NCBI GenBank assembly: GCA_002399735.1
Contig: DHEF01000021.1
Span: 4,973-56,469, forward strand
Source of the DNA: Chitinophagaceae bacterium UBA4857
GTDB lineage: Bacteria > Bacteroidota > Bacteroidia > Chitinophagales > Chitinophagaceae
Direction: 5' to 3'
DNA: 51,497 nt
The translations under genes were made by a program, and so were the position numbers. Position 1 is the stretch's first letter. Each line of letters begins with the position of its first letter. Positions 1-7,414 of this stretch are shown one piece after another. Below the pieces are notes generated by a model. The model saw nothing but the letters and a program-made list of their open reading frames with translations. It was not told the origin of the DNA and made no database searches.

Positions 1-1256
1 ACATTGGGCTTAACGATGGTTTAGCGACGTTTTTAACAACACAGACAACAAGCGGTAGCAAACCTAAGGCATATATTAACTGGATAGTGTTTGATGAGCA
101 GTTTAAGATAGTACCGGGTAGCAGTAGTTTTGAGCAGGTAGGTGCCAGCGGCTCTGCAACCATCCACACTAAAACAGGATTAAGTATACCAAAGAACGGA
201 TATTTGTATATTTACACCAGCAACGAGGCTACGAACATAGACGTGTTCTTTGATAATCTGCAGGTAACGCACAACAGAGGCCCGATACTGGAGGAAACAC
301 ATTACTATCCATTCGGCTTGACAATGGCAGGGATAAGTAGCAAAGCTTTAACGGGCAATGCGGAGAACAAGTTTAAATACAATGGTAAGGAAGAGCAGAG
401 ACAGGAGTTCAGTGACGGTTCAGGACTTGACTGGTTAGATTATGGTGCAAGGATGTATGATAACCAGATAGGGAGGTGGAATCATATAGACCCGTTGAGT
501 GATCAGATGCGTAGGATGAGTCCGTACAATTATGCATTTAATAATCCACTGAGATTTATAGATCCGGATGGGATGGCTCCTGCTTCTATTCATGTAGATA
601 GAAAAGGTAATATTCTAAATAACATTGATGACGGAGATAATAGTGTGTATATGCATGATGAAGGAAATAATACTGAAACTGTTGCGCAAAGATATCAGCC
701 TAGCGATCATAGTGCGGGAGGAAAAAAAATTGGGGAATTAGGTGGAGATATTGATGCGAACGAAATTATAGCAAACATATTGGAAGCTAATGGAAATAGC
801 GCAGATCTTATGGATTTATTGACATGGAAAACCACTGTTCAAAAGAATGGATCATGGGATTACAAGAACAATAAAAATACAATATTTGGTTTAGCTTGGG
901 CTTTTGATTTAGAGCATGGTACAGCAAATACGGATAATGAGACTAGTTTCTTGTATGGACAGCACAGTATGAATGCTGCAGATTTTGGAAACTATAACGC
1001 AGGCTTTACTGGTACGAGAGCTGAGATTGGATCTTATATTCAATACGTTGGTGCCGGCGTGGTAGAGATAATAAAAAATGGAGAATGGGCTAGCCTTATA
1101 AATCCAGGCACATACATCTTGCCTCCGTTTGGAGATCGTCGAAGAGACTACAATTGGAACAAAACTGGTATCAGTGAGGGAATAATTTCAAAAGAAGGAA
1201 AAGGAGTGTTTAGGGGGAACAATATTTCTAACAGCATGCACTATAGAATCTGGTAA
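1..1256 (+). CDS. Rhs-family polymorphic toxin, C-terminal part (5' end outside window)
   Basis: The reading frame is open from base 3, so this is the 3' end of a longer gene; the GTG at 87 is only an internal codon. The visible protein has the end of an Rhs/YD-repeat shell: a YYPFGLTM motif, the Rhs-associated core ending in GARMYDNQIGRW and DPLS, then NPLRFIDPDGM, where the conserved part stops. The roughly 220 residues after DPDGM form a variable C-terminal domain. Its NGSWDYK segment and the later DFGNYNAGFTG resemble polymorphic toxin type 44 (Ntox44). Rhs shells are known to encapsulate such toxins and release them by cleavage near the core. The next gene starts 4 bp downstream and is a plausible immunity gene. 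Rhs assignment is firm; the toxin family is a motif match made by eye. Confidence 0.9.
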   Translation, partial: IGLNDGLATFLTTQTTSGSKPKAYINWIVFDEQFKIVPGSSSFEQVGASGSATIHTKTGLSIPKNGYLYIYTSNEATNIDVFFDNLQVTHNRGPILEETHYYPFGLTMAGISSKALTGNAENKFKYNGKEEQRQEFSDGSGLDWLDYGARMYDNQIGRWNHIDPLSDQMRRMSPYNYAFNNPLRFIDPDGMAPASIHVDRKGNILNNIDDGDNSVYMHDEGNNTETVAQRYQPSDHSAGGKKIGELGGDIDANEIIANILEANGNSADLMDLLTWKTTVQKNGSWDYKNNKNTIFGLAWAFDLEHGTANTDNETSFLYGQHSMNAADFGNYNAGFTGTRAEIGSYIQYVGAGVVEIIKNGEWASLINPGTYILPPFGDRRRDYNWNKTGISEGIISKEGKGVFRGNNISNSMHYRIW

Positions 1257-1260
1257 ACAT

Positions 1261-1638
1261 ATGGTAAAGAATATTCAACAAATATGTGGATTTGTATTAA
1301 CAATAGGTATTGTTTTGTTAACTAGTGGGTGTATAAACAAAAAGGGTAAGTCTGAACTTTTCTCAACTAAATCAATTTGTAAAAGTATTTGGCGGGAGAA
1401 GTTTAAAGTGTATTCAGGTGGAGCCCATTCTGCTGAGCTGTTTTCTGATTATCTGACGGATTCAATCAACTTTAGAAAATTTATAGGTACGCATGATGAA
1501 TGGTCGAGTTTTGACTATGAATGTGATGGCGATAAGATTATAGTTAAAAAATATGCTCATGATGGGCATACAAAAAAAGTTTCCAAAGTCTTTTCTTTTG
1601 AAATCTCCAAGCTAGTTATACATGGGAAATTTGAATAA
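1261..1638 (+). CDS. Small lipoprotein, candidate immunity protein for the Rhs toxin
   Basis: A 125-residue protein with a clear lipoprotein signal: hydrophobic stretch at residues 10-22 and the lipobox LTSGC with the acylated Cys near residue 24. The mature part is small and charged and I do not recognise a family. It starts 4 bp after the Rhs stop codon, so the two are probably co-transcribed. This is the position expected of a cognate immunity gene in polymorphic toxin loci. If it is the immunity protein, a membrane-anchored lipoprotein would fit a toxin acting in the periplasm better than a cytoplasmic nuclease. The signal peptide is seen directly; the immunity role is inferred from context only. 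Confidence 0.75.
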   Translation: MVKNIQQICGFVLTIGIVLLTSGCINKKGKSELFSTKSICKSIWREKFKVYSGGAHSAELFSDYLTDSINFRKFIGTHDEWSSFDYECDGDKIIVKKYAHDGHTKKVSKVFSFEISKLVIHGKFE

Positions 1639-1701
1639 TTTACACTCTCCGTTCTTCTTAGTATATAAACCAGTAAAGTATTTTTAAGTTATAGGAAAGT
1701 T

Positions 1702-1724
1702 GTCTATTGTTTATAACAATAGAC
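1702..1724. repeat. Perfect short inverted repeat
   Basis: Ten-base arms (GTCTATTGTT and AACAATAGAC) are separated by TAT. It lies between the immunity candidate and the decaying XRE regulator. There is no T tract, so it is not a clear terminator; it could be a weak bidirectional stop signal or an old target site. Confidence 0.45.
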
Positions 1725-1763
1725 TGCAAACATGTGTGTCTGGCTTTTGCTATACAAAAATCT

Positions 1764-1897
1764 TTACTTTAATTTTTTACTTGTTGTTTGAAGTTGAGCG
1801 GATGTCAGGTAGTTATCAATCACTTTTAAAATAGTATTTCTGTCTTCTTCGTCTATTTTTTCTCAATTAGTTTTTCCAGCCTGTCAATCATCTCTTT
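1764..1897 (-). pseudogene. Coding-like remnant of the XRE regulator's 3' end
   Basis: Directly after the XRE stop codon at 1898-1900 the same frame continues with a plausible helical tail, KEMIDRLEKLIEKK, ending at TAG 1853-1855. If one base is skipped in the A-run near 1856-1861, the frame stays open as IDEEDRNTILKVIDNYLTSAQLQ and ends at TAA 1764-1766. Both pieces look like ordinary coiled C-terminal regulator sequence, which suggests a nonsense change (CAA to TAA) and possibly an A-run slippage in a once longer gene. The reading is mine and has not been aligned to homologues. Confidence 0.5.
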
Positions 1898-2269
1898 TTA
1901 TTGTTGTAGCATACGTTCGTATAATTCCACCATTTTATCTACCGGATTGAAATTAAACGAAGGATAGTAGTTATAGCCATTAGCATGATCATTAAATGTG
2001 TTGGAGATAATATTTACCGCCTGATCGTCGGTCATATTCCTAAAAGCCTCAACCGGTAACTTCATAATATCGGCTACACGTTGCAACAGCGGCGAATCAA
2101 TAGCTTGTTTTTGTTCCAGCAACGATATTTTTTGCTGGTTCCAGTCATCGCCAAGGTCTGCCGCGAGAGCATCTTGTTTTATACCCAACATTTCCCGAAA
2201 ACGTTTAATGTTACGTCCCTCATGTATGGTATGTTTTCCGGCATGGCGTTTAATGTTGTCATGCAACAA
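1898..2269 (-). CDS. XRE-family helix-turn-helix regulator, probably truncated
   Basis: 123 residues. An HTH_3/XRE domain spans about residues 19-75: NIKRFREMLGIKQDALAADL is helix 1-2, and WNQQKISLLEQ carries the recognition helix. The remainder is a short linker and the start of an amphipathic helix (VDKMVELYERMLQQ). No in-frame ATG precedes the HTH; only TTG codons at 2269 and 2266 are available, so the start is uncertain. The stop interrupts what looks like a longer helix (see 1764-1897). The gene lies alone, between the Rhs module and a lipoprotein gene. It may be a degraded regulator; whether the short form still binds DNA cannot be told from sequence. Confidence 0.7.
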   Translation of the reverse strand: MLHDNIKRHAGKHTIHEGRNIKRFREMLGIKQDALAADLGDDWNQQKISLLEQKQAIDSPLLQRVADIMKLPVEAFRNMTDDQAVNIISNTFNDHANGYNYYPSFNFNPVDKMVELYERMLQQ

Positions 2270-2361
2270 GTTTAATTTATTTAACCGGTTTACAGGGGTT
2301 TAAAATTCAGGACAGCTGGTAAAATAATACCAGTTACCGCCTTGGTAACACTCCTGCACTA

Positions 2362-2958
2362 TTACTGCTTTGGCGTAAACAGGGCCGTGGTACGCACTTT
2401 GTCATTTGTACCGCTAAAAATAAGAAACACCCACTGCCTTTGCCGTAAATCGACCAACAGTTTATCCTGGTGTTTGCCTATACGGGTGCGTTGAAAATTA
2501 TACCCGAAAAACAATGGGTAAACAGGAATAATAAAAAACTTTTGCCGCCCATAAAAATACCCGTTTTTAAACCGGCCCTTCAGCTGTTTGGAAAAAATAA
2601 ACCGGTCGCGGTAATACAAACTAAGGGTAAGTTTTTTGGCCGTACTAAACTCCAGTTTTACCCATTGGCCGGCATCAGTAAGGGTACTGTCCCTATACTG
2701 GTACACAGTTTTAGGTTGCGATAAAAAAAACTGGTCCATTAAATGAGGCCGGAAATCAGCACTGCGCCTATCATTAGGCCCATGATAATATTTACCAATG
2801 GTGGTATCGGGCTTATTGGCATATACGCCATTTAAAACCGTATAGCTTTTTTTAGTTACCGGGGTTACCGGGTAATGTTGCTGCCCGGCATTTTGAAAGG
2901 GTTTGCAGCCGGCTGCCGTAATGATTAACATTACCCACACAATGCCAATACATTTCAT
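2362..2958 (-). CDS. Hypothetical lipoprotein
   Basis: About 198 residues from the ATG at 2958. I chose this start because it begins a textbook lipoprotein signal (MKCIGIVWVMLIITAAGC, Cys near residue 18). The frame is open further upstream, but that part is Cys/Trp-rich and does not look like protein. The mature protein is basic, rich in Tyr and Phe, with repeated short strands such as LTLSLYYRDRFIFSKQLKGRF, which suggests a small beta-rich fold. A -7-like sequence (TATCTTAC) lies about 25 bp upstream, in favour of this start. The family is not recognised. It is probably anchored to a membrane leaflet facing the periplasm. Confidence 0.7.
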   Translation of the reverse strand: MKCIGIVWVMLIITAAGCKPFQNAGQQHYPVTPVTKKSYTVLNGVYANKPDTTIGKYYHGPNDRRSADFRPHLMDQFFLSQPKTVYQYRDSTLTDAGQWVKLEFSTAKKLTLSLYYRDRFIFSKQLKGRFKNGYFYGRQKFFIIPVYPLFFGYNFQRTRIGKHQDKLLVDLRQRQWVFLIFSGTNDKVRTTALFTPKQ

Positions 2959-3320
2959 AAAAACGGGTTGATATACCGGTAAGATAATACATTTTGGCCA
3001 GCGATATACCGCCCAAAGGCTGCCCGATGTGCAGGGGCAGTGCGCAGCACCGGAGCGACAGCACAGCCAGTAACAGCGGGAACAAAAGCCCATAAGCGAT
3101 ATACAGCCCATAGCCCCTGTATAATGTGGTAATTTGGAAACAATAACAAAGCCCGTCCCCAAAAGATAAATAGTATTCTGGTAAACGTACCCGCTTTAAG
3201 CTTTTAGCGTTCGGCTTTCAACGCACCTAAAAATAAATTTCTAAAATTATTAGTTTAATATTGCTAAATGATTTAGTTTTGATTGTTGAAAAAACTTTTA
3301 GGCAGGACACACATAAATAC

Positions 3321-3328
3321 TAATTTTG
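3321..3328 (+). promoter_or_regulatory. Bacteroidota -7 box of recA
   Basis: TAATTTTG matches TAnnTTTG and ends 3 bases before the recA ATG at 3332. If used as such, transcription would begin at or within a base or two of the start codon, giving a leaderless or nearly leaderless mRNA. Confidence 0.55.
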
Positions 3329-3331
3329 GCT

Positions 3332-4366
3332 ATGGCAAAAACTGAAAAAAACACAGAAGTATTAGACAATAAGAATGAGAAGCTGCAGGCTTTAAAACTT
3401 ACTATTGATAAAATTGACAAGGATTTTGGGAAGGGCAGTGTGATGATGATGAACGAGAAACCCGTTGTAGCTCAATCTGTTGTATCTACCGGATCTATTG
3501 GTTTAGACATAGCCTTGGGTATTGGCGGCTTGCCGCGTGGAAGGGTGATTGAAATTTACGGCCCCGAGTCATCGGGTAAAACAACTGTGGCTACGCATGT
3601 AATTGCCGAGGCACAGAAAAAAGGCGGCATGTGTGCTATTATTGATGCGGAGCATGCTTTTGACAGTGCCTATGCGCAAAAATTAGGTGTAGACGTTGAC
3701 AACTTATTAATATCGCAACCGGACTATGGCGAGCAGGCATTGGAAATTGCCGACCGCTTAATTTTATCGGGAGCATTGGATGTAGTGGTAATTGACTCAG
3801 TGGCGGCATTGGTACCAAAAGGCGAGCTGGAAGGCGAAATGGGCGATAGCAAAATGGGGCTTCAGGCTCGTTTAATGAGCCAGGCTTTGCGTAAGCTTAC
3901 TGCTACCATTGCCAAAACCAATACTATTTGCATATTCATTAACCAGTTACGTGAAAAAATTGGGGTTATGTTTGGTAACCCCGAAACCACTACCGGCGGT
4001 AATGCATTAAAGTTCTACGCATCGGTAAGGCTGGATATTCGCCGCAGTACCCAAATTAAAGATGGCGACGAAGCCATTGGTAACCGTGTTAAAGTAAAAG
4101 TGGTGAAAAACAAAGTAGCACCACCTTTCCGTGCAACCGAGTTTGATATCATTTTTGGACAAGGTATATCTAAAACCGGCGAAATTATTGACATGGGCGT
4201 TGAGCTGGGTGTAATACAAAAAAGCGGTAGCTGGTTTAGCTATAACAGCGATAAATTAGGCCAGGGCCGTGATGCCGTGAAACAATTACTGATTGACAAT
4301 CCTGAATTATCTAACGAGTTAGAAGGAAAAATAAGAGAGAAAGTAAAAGAAATGCAGGAGGCATAA
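3332..4366 (+). CDS. recA: Recombinase RecA
   Basis: A 344-residue RecA, the usual length. It forms filaments on single-stranded DNA, catalyses strand exchange and, where present, triggers LexA self-cleavage. Walker A is GPESSGKT at residues 77-84; the Walker B strand is DVVVIDSVAAL; the L2 region contains FGNPETTTGGNALKFYASVRLDIR; the C-terminal domain ends in an acidic/basic helix. I start at ATG 3332 (MAKTEK) and not the TTG 6 bp earlier, which is part of the -7 box. The gene is monocistronic: its own promoter lies immediately upstream and a strong terminator follows at 4411. No LexA-type box is recognisable by eye upstream. Confidence 0.98.
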   Translation: MAKTEKNTEVLDNKNEKLQALKLTIDKIDKDFGKGSVMMMNEKPVVAQSVVSTGSIGLDIALGIGGLPRGRVIEIYGPESSGKTTVATHVIAEAQKKGGMCAIIDAEHAFDSAYAQKLGVDVDNLLISQPDYGEQALEIADRLILSGALDVVVIDSVAALVPKGELEGEMGDSKMGLQARLMSQALRKLTATIAKTNTICIFINQLREKIGVMFGNPETTTGGNALKFYASVRLDIRRSTQIKDGDEAIGNRVKVKVVKNKVAPPFRATEFDIIFGQGISKTGEIIDMGVELGVIQKSGSWFSYNSDKLGQGRDAVKQLLIDNPELSNELEGKIREKVKEMQEA

Positions 4367-4410
4367 ATAAAAGTTTTTAGTTTTTTAGTAAACGATGGGT
4401 TAGTAAGTAT

Positions 4411-4446
4411 GCCGCTTTATATCTATAAAGCGGCTTTTTATTTTTG
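4411..4446 (+). terminator. Rho-independent terminator of recA
   Basis: GCCGCTTTATA and TATAAAGCGGC form an 11-bp stem with a minimal loop, followed by TTTTTATTTTT. Confidence 0.85.
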
Positions 4447-4560
4447 AGCAACTAAAGGTATTTGCAGGTATCGTCGTCAAACAGAAAACGTAATTTCCCA
4501 ATTTTCGTTAACATTATCAATACTTAACATAGGTCAACTATCGACAAAATAAAATCCCAC

Positions 4561-4568
4561 TAATTTTG
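4561..4568 (+). promoter_or_regulatory. -7 box of the membrane/OB-fold gene
   Basis: TAATTTTG ends 21 bases before ATG 4590. The short leader contains a three-codon ORF (ATG AAG GTA TAA, 4579-4590) whose stop overlaps the first base of the gene's start codon. Confidence 0.5.
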
Positions 4569-4589
4569 TGGAGTAAAAATGAAGGTATA

Positions 4590-5516
4590 ATGGCAAAAAA
4601 CACAAGTAATACTGCTACTACAAAAAGAACATTCAGCGCAAAAACCTTAGCCAGTTTAAGTGCTTTATTATTTATTGGTAGCTGTATGCCATGGGTTTTG
4701 TGGGAAACAGAAAAAGTGGCAAGCTATCATTTTGCTACGGGTCAGTTTTTTGTAACAGCCAAGTCGTTGTTTAATATAGACAACCCTGTACCGGAGCTTT
4801 CTTTTGTAAATAATATTTTTTGGTTAATACCGGTACTGGCGTTGGCCGCCATTGTTTTGGATGTTTTAAAAAAGAAAAATATTTGGCTTACCGCAATTAC
4901 TGGCGTTTTGGCACTTAGTTTAGCCACCGTATTTGTGCTGTTTACCGATTTGCTGGTAACCATGGGTTATGTAAAATCATTAAAAGTTGCACTTTTACCT
5001 TTCTTTTACCTATCGGTATTTTGTGCTGTACTATTAATTGTGCTATCATTAAAGCATAATATTTTTTTACTGATAACCGCTTTGGTTATTGGCCCCTTTG
5101 CAACCTGGGCAGGCTTCGCCTTCGTCACTAACCAGGAAATGAATAAAACTTTTGAGGGTACCGAAAGCCTGAAACCCGATTATACGGTAAACGCTTTGGA
5201 CCTGATTAAGGAGGTTTCGGCCAACGATACGGCCAGTAACAAAAAATATAGTGGTAAAATACTGGAAGTAAACGGTGCTGTAACAAGCATAGAAAACGCC
5301 AACGATTCTACTATTAACATTCAAATGGCCGATACCACAACCGGATCATATATTGTTTTTCCTTTTTACAATAAAACCTTTGAGCAGGTTAAAGCGTTAA
5401 AGGAAGGGGATCAGATTTCTGTAAAAGGTGCTTTTAGTGGCAGTATGTACAGCGAAATATTAGAAACTACTATTATAAATTTTGAACGAAATACTTTAAA
5501 CAAACAAAACAAATAA
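4590..5516 (+). CDS. Integral membrane protein with C-terminal OB-fold (tRNA_anti-like) domain
   Basis: 308 residues from ATG 4590. The N-terminal half has several membrane helices: one at about residues 20-40 and others in the segments FWLIPVLALAAIVLDVL, ITGVLALSLATVFVLF, LPFFYLSVFCAVLLIVL and NIFLLITALVIGPFATW. The C-terminal 100 residues (ALDLIKEVSANDTASNKKYSGKIL onwards) match the pattern of the Bacteroidota tRNA_anti-like OB domain: NKKY, then a beta barrel with a terminal helix or strand. Such domains sit outside the cytoplasm in small envelope proteins of unknown ligand. A YceI gene follows 16 bp downstream and is probably co-transcribed. Start chosen by the promoter at 4561. Function unknown. 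Confidence 0.8.
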   Translation: MAKNTSNTATTKRTFSAKTLASLSALLFIGSCMPWVLWETEKVASYHFATGQFFVTAKSLFNIDNPVPELSFVNNIFWLIPVLALAAIVLDVLKKKNIWLTAITGVLALSLATVFVLFTDLLVTMGYVKSLKVALLPFFYLSVFCAVLLIVLSLKHNIFLLITALVIGPFATWAGFAFVTNQEMNKTFEGTESLKPDYTVNALDLIKEVSANDTASNKKYSGKILEVNGAVTSIENANDSTINIQMADTTTGSYIVFPFYNKTFEQVKALKEGDQISVKGAFSGSMYSEILETTIINFERNTLNKQNK

Positions 5517-5532
5517 AAACAGAACAATCAAC

Positions 5533-6069
5533 ATGAAAAAAGCAATTTTATTCCTTGCCCTTGTTGCGCTAACCGGTAGCGTATTTGCCCAAAAGAAAAC
5601 AACATCAGCTGCTGTTGTAGCTTTTGATGCTACCACACCAAAAGATAAATTTCCTAAAGCCGAAAACAAAGCCGGTATTGCCAGCCTTGATACTAAAACA
5701 GGAGCAGTTGCTTTTGAAGTAGCCGTAGCCGGTTTTGCCTTTGAAAACCCACGTATTCAAGAGCATTTTAACAGCGAAAGATGGTTAAACTCTGCTACTT
5801 ACAAATCATTTACTTACAAAGGAAAATTGAAAAATCCTAAAGCCGTAAACTTTAGTAAAGACGGTACTTATACTGCCGAAGCAGAAGGTGAATTAACGGT
5901 AAAAGATAAAAAACAAACCATTACTACACCAGTAACAATTGTTGTTGCCGGTAAAACAATCAAAGCTACATCGGAGTTTAATTTAACCCTGGCCGATTAC
6001 GGTGTAATGGCTGATGGCGAAAAGGTTTCTAAAACCCCAACTGTTACAGTTAACGCTGAGTTTAAATAA
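5533..6069 (+). CDS. YceI-family periplasmic lipid-binding protein
   Basis: 178 residues with an Sec signal peptide (MKKAILFLALVALTGSVFAQ, cleavage after FAQ). The mature part has the YceI beta-barrel pattern: FDATTPKDKFPKAENK, ASLDTKTGAVAFEVAVAGFAFENPRIQEHFNSERWLNS, YKGKL and a C-terminal VNAEF. YceI proteins form an eight-strand barrel holding polyisoprenoid or fatty-acid-like lipids, and are often linked to stress. It is the second gene of a two-gene operon with the membrane/OB-fold protein and is followed by a strong terminator. The ligand here is unknown. Confidence 0.9.
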   Translation: MKKAILFLALVALTGSVFAQKKTTSAAVVAFDATTPKDKFPKAENKAGIASLDTKTGAVAFEVAVAGFAFENPRIQEHFNSERWLNSATYKSFTYKGKLKNPKAVNFSKDGTYTAEAEGELTVKDKKQTITTPVTIVVAGKTIKATSEFNLTLADYGVMADGEKVSKTPTVTVNAEFK

Positions 6070-6092
6070 TTTATAGCCTCACACATGAAAAG

Positions 6093-6122
6093 AGCCGGCG
6101 TGTAAAACGCTGGCTTTTTTGT
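6093..6122 (+). terminator. Terminator of the YceI operon
   Basis: AGCCGGCG and CGCTGGCT pair over 8 bp (one G-T wobble) with a 7-base loop, followed by a T run. Confidence 0.85.
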
Positions 6123-6182
6123 TTTGCACCCAGTGAGCCCCAGCCCCTAAAGAGAAGTATAAGGAAAACGCTTTTCTTACCA

Positions 6183-6300
6183 TCGTTCCTCCCCTGATTG
6201 AACTTTACTTGCGACGCTCCGTTCTGCTGCACCAATTCTATTGGCCAAAATGCAGCATCCCGAACTTGTTTCGGGAATTCTGTTCGCTAATCATCATCGT
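6183..6300. repeat. Intergenic repeat copy A (dispersed structured family)
   Basis: No gene lies between 6070 and 6499. This part contains modules shared with other copies: CCTGATTGA, TTGCGACGCTCCGTTC (6210-6225), a hairpin TGCTGCA...TGCAGCA enclosing the conserved CAATAGAATT (read on the minus strand), and GTTCGCTAATCATCATCGTGTTG. Against copies C and H, the hairpin's second pair is changed on both sides (A-T there, G-C here), which supports a real stem. Confidence 0.65.
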
Positions 6301-6480
6301 GTTGTTTTGGCAAAGCTGTTGGAATACTGAAAATAATAAACGCTCAAGCTTTCAGCTTTATGCATTAAGCTTTCGGCTTACATTGCTAATCATCATCGTA
6401 TTGTTTTGGCAAACCTTTCGGAGTATTGAAAATAATAAACACCCTAGCGTTCAGCTTTGCGCATTAAGCTTTCAGCTTTA
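6286..6480. repeat. Two-copy tandem repeat, 99-bp unit
   Basis: Two imperfect copies start at 6286 and 6385, each beginning GCTAATCATCATCGTRTTGT and ending near AAGCTTTCRGCTT. The 3' end abuts the trmB promoter. The open frame across it is an accident of the repeat and is not called as a gene. Confidence 0.75.
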
Positions 6481-6486
6481 ACCCAT

Positions 6487-6494
6487 TAACTTTG
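6487..6494 (+). promoter_or_regulatory. -7 box of the trmB operon
   Basis: TAACTTTG matches TAnnTTTG and ends 5 bases before the ATG at 6500, implying an almost leaderless transcript. Confidence 0.6.
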
Positions 6495-6499
6495 CAATA

Positions 6500-7207
6500 A
6501 TGGCACAAAAAAAATTAGTACGGTTTGCAGAGTTAACTACGTTTACCAATGTATTGCAATACCCCGAGGGCATGCAAGGTAATTGGCATAACTTCTTTAA
6601 AAACAATAACCCCATTACATTAGAGTTGGCTTGTGGTAAGGGCGAGTATGCAGTAGGTTTAGGACAACTATATCCGCAACAAAACTTTATTGGCGTTGAT
6701 TTAAAAGGGAACCGCATTTGGGTTGGTGCCAAAAAAGCATTAACCAATGGCTTAAACAATGTAGGTTTCTTACGTACACAAATAGATCATATTACACAAT
6801 ACTTTGCCGCCGGTGAAGTAAAAAATATATGGATTACTTTCCCCGATCCGCAACTGCGTTTATCCAAAGCAAAAAAACGACTAACACATCCCCGCTTTTT
6901 ACGTTTATACCAGCAAATATTAGCCAAAGACGGGTTTATTAATTTAAAAACGGATAGTCCGGATTTATACAATTTTACCAAACTGGTAATAAATATGTAT
7001 GGTTGTACCGTGCATGAGGATATTGATAACCTGTATACACAAACCGACATAAGCGATGAGTTAAAAATAAAAACGCATTACGAAGGGTTGGACATTGCAC
7101 AAAGCAACCGCATACATTATATACGTTTTAGTTTACCTGATGTAATTGACGGGCCCGAAAAAGATAAAGCTTTACAACAACTGTTGCAACATGAGCAAGC
7201 TGATTGA
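6500..7207 (+). CDS. trmB: tRNA (guanine-N7-)-methyltransferase
   Basis: 235 residues. Transfers a methyl group from S-adenosylmethionine to N7 of G46 in the variable loop of tRNAs. The SAM-binding motif is ELACGKGEYAVGLG near residues 33-46, followed by FIGVDLKGNR. The family's FPDPWPK-type motif appears as ITFPDPQLRLSKAKKRL, the form common in Bacteroidota. The C-terminal half carries the conserved LKTDSPDLYNF and YEGLD segments. The gene leads a three-gene operon with a DUF5522 protein (17-bp overlap) and an alkyltransferase-like protein. It is driven by the promoter at 6487. Confidence 0.95.
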   Translation: MAQKKLVRFAELTTFTNVLQYPEGMQGNWHNFFKNNNPITLELACGKGEYAVGLGQLYPQQNFIGVDLKGNRIWVGAKKALTNGLNNVGFLRTQIDHITQYFAAGEVKNIWITFPDPQLRLSKAKKRLTHPRFLRLYQQILAKDGFINLKTDSPDLYNFTKLVINMYGCTVHEDIDNLYTQTDISDELKIKTHYEGLDIAQSNRIHYIRFSLPDVIDGPEKDKALQQLLQHEQAD

Positions 7208-7397
7208 GGGAGAACATTTTTACTTTAACGAAGCGGGTTTAATGGTACTTACCAGCAAGTTTCATTTACAACGTGGTTATTGTTGTGGTAATGGTTGTTT
7301 GCATTGTCCGTACAATTATGAGCAAGTGCCCGAACCACAACGGACAGCGTTATTAAAAGCCAGAAAAGATAATAAACCCAGTAACGATAAGCCATAA
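7191..7397 (+). CDS. DUF5522 family small cysteine-rich protein
   Basis: 68 residues from ATG 7191, overlapping the end of trmB by 17 bp (translational coupling likely). The signature GYCCGNGCLHCPY gives four closely spaced cysteines, a probable metal-binding site; the segment before it (EGEHFYFNEAGLMVLTSKFHLQRG) is the typical DUF5522 N-terminus. I start here because an upstream in-frame extension would run through trmB. Function is unknown. The tail is basic and poor in structure. Confidence 0.85.
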   Translation: MSKLIEGEHFYFNEAGLMVLTSKFHLQRGYCCGNGCLHCPYNYEQVPEPQRTALLKARKDNKPSNDKP

Positions 7398-7414
7398 CAA
7401 TAAGCCATAACAAT

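Noticed and set aside
6209..6481. 90-residue open frame upstream of trmB
   Set aside because: It is produced by the 99-bp tandem repeat; the peptide is two copies of the same low-quality sequence, with no coding character.
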